In this document: positions 5,166 through 6,084 of the stretch, piece by piece
Numbering within the stretch: the stretch's first letter is position 1
Layout: every line of letters begins with the position of its first letter
Assembly (NCBI GenBank): GCA_015523085.1
Contig: WALA01000045.1
Coordinates: forward strand, 1 to 6,084
Length of the DNA stretch: 6,084 nt
From: Candidatus Aenigmatarchaeota archaeon
Lineage (GTDB): Archaea > Aenigmatarchaeota > Aenigmatarchaeia > GW2011-AR5 > WALA01
Direction of reading: 5' to 3'
The notes under the pieces: generated by a model
Databases searched by the model: none
Seen by the model: only the letters and a program-made list of their open reading frames with translations
What the model was told of the DNA's origin: nothing
Translations under genes and position numbers: made by a program

Positions 5166-6084
5166 ATGGAATCCAAAATACTTAAAGACATCGAAGAAAA
5201 ATGGAACAAAAAGTGGTACGAAGAGCACGCATTCGAAACGGAAAACGATGGGAGAAAAAAGTATTTCCTGAACTTTCCATATCCTTATATGAACGGATAC
5301 CTCCACCTCGGACACCTCTACACCCTAATGAAGCTCGAAATAATGGCGCGCTACAAGAGGATGCGTGGATACAACGTCCTGTTTCCGTTCTCGTTCCACT
5401 GCACGGGAACGCCCATAATTGCTGCGGCGGAGCGCATAAAGGAGGGTGAGGAGAAGGAATGGAACATAATGAGGATGATGGGCATTCCCGACGAGGAGAT
5501 TAAAAAATTCTCGGACCCCGTTTATTGGACGCAGTACTTTCCAAAGGAGGCGAAAAAAGACCTCATGAGTCTCGGCTGCTCCATAGATTTCCGGCGTTCG
5601 TTCATAACCACAAGCCTCAATCCGAGGTACTCGAAATTTGTTGAATGGCAGTTCAGGAAGCTGAGGGAGATTGGCTACGTCACAAAAGGCGAGCACCCTG
5701 TCGTGTGGTGTCCGAACTGCAAGAGTCCCGTGGGAGACCATGCGCGCCTCAAAGGCGAGGGTGTGCGCCCGGAAAAGATGTTCCTCATAAAGTTCAACGT
5801 TGACGGACGGATTCTCCCGTGCGCGACGTACAGGCCGGAGACGACGTTCGGCGTCACGAACATATGGATAAATCCTAACGTCGAATACGCCATCGCAAAA
5901 GTTGACGGCGAAGAGTGGATTGTCTCAAAGAGCGCCGTTGAGAAGTTGAAGGGCCAGAAGCATGAAGTTGATGTGGTCGGCCACGTTCTTGGCTCCGAAC
6001 TCGTCAACAAGAAATGCTCAAACAAGCTTCGCTCGGACGTCCCCATACTTCCGGCGGAGTTCGTAGACCCGGAGGTTGGAACGG
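5166..6084 (+). CDS. leuS: Leucyl-tRNA synthetase, archaeal type (3' end outside window)
   Basis: Class I synthetase that attaches leucine to tRNA-Leu in the cytosol. The first 306 codons are present, about a third of a family usually near 950 residues, and the frame is open to the window end. From the ATG, the Rossmann catalytic half starts with FPYPYMNGYLHLGH, with the HIGH-type motif HLGH at residues 47-50. FPFSFHCTGTPI (73-84) is typical of archaeal/eukaryal LeuRS. VEWQFRKL (159-166) leads into VVWCPNCKSPVGDHA (179-193), whose C182 and C185 could be half of a zinc site. The CP1 editing domain, which hydrolyses mischarged tRNA-Leu, is recognisable from TYRPETTFGVTN (221-232), including the threonine-rich editing motif. 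The downstream KMSKS motif is beyond the window. The start is chosen for its position 25.5 bp from the TATA-like box and the absence of any in-frame upstream start in the 50-bp spacer; there is no Shine-Dalgarno sequence. Confidence 0.95.
   Translation, partial: MESKILKDIEEKWNKKWYEEHAFETENDGRKKYFLNFPYPYMNGYLHLGHLYTLMKLEIMARYKRMRGYNVLFPFSFHCTGTPIIAAAERIKEGEEKEWNIMRMMGIPDEEIKKFSDPVYWTQYFPKEAKKDLMSLGCSIDFRRSFITTSLNPRYSKFVEWQFRKLREIGYVTKGEHPVVWCPNCKSPVGDHARLKGEGVRPEKMFLIKFNVDGRILPCATYRPETTFGVTNIWINPNVEYAIAKVDGEEWIVSKSAVEKLKGQKHEVDVVGHVLGSELVNKKCSNKLRSDVPILPAEFVDPEVGT

Noticed and set aside
5325..6046. Minus-strand frames of 138 and 123 codons opposite leuS
   Set aside because: The plus strand encodes conserved LeuRS catalytic and editing motifs across this stretch, and the minus frames show no domain.

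Overview
This window is archaeal chromosomal DNA. The phenylalanyl-tRNA synthetase beta chain has a B5 domain and ends straight after the catalytic-like core, without the C-terminal anticodon-binding domain that bacterial PheT carries. The leucyl-tRNA synthetase is of the archaeal/eukaryal type. The tRNA gene encodes no CCA. TATA-like boxes lie about 26 bp before several starts, and two starts have no Shine-Dalgarno sequence. The lineage is not fixed by anything seen here. Moderate GC, compact spacing and frequent ATA isoleucine codons would suit a small-genome archaeon such as a DPANN lineage (for example Micrarchaeota), or a thermoplasmatal relative, but this is a guess.

Layout from left to right. 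(1) The 3' half of pheT on the plus strand (1-910). (2) A minus-strand pair read toward pheT: a MinD-like ParA/MinD ATPase (1043-1804), then a 53-residue protein with two predicted membrane helices (882-1043). Stop and start are fused as TGATG, and the small gene overlaps the 3' end of pheT by 29 bp. (3) An 82-bp divergent promoter region. (4) An unrecognised polytopic membrane protein of 264 residues on the plus strand (1887-2681). (5) tRNA-Arg with anticodon TCT (2716-2790) behind its own TATA box. (6) A full-length P-type proton-pump-like ATPase on the minus strand (2791-5115), whose stop codon touches the tRNA 3' end. (7) A 50-bp divergent promoter region containing a palindromic TATA-like ATTTAAAT exactly midway between two start codons. 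(8) The first 306 codons of leuS on the plus strand (5166-6084, cut by the window end).

Most of the window is housekeeping: two aminoacyl-tRNA synthetases, a tRNA and a cation pump. The less ordinary part is the MinD-like ATPase with its translationally coupled tiny membrane protein and, divergently, the unknown membrane protein. The MinD-like protein ends in a short tail resembling the membrane-targeting helix of bacterial MinD. A membrane-associated positioning or envelope function for this cluster is a reasonable inference, but no MinE or MinC is visible and the target is unknown. No mobile element, CRISPR array or long gene-free stretch was seen.
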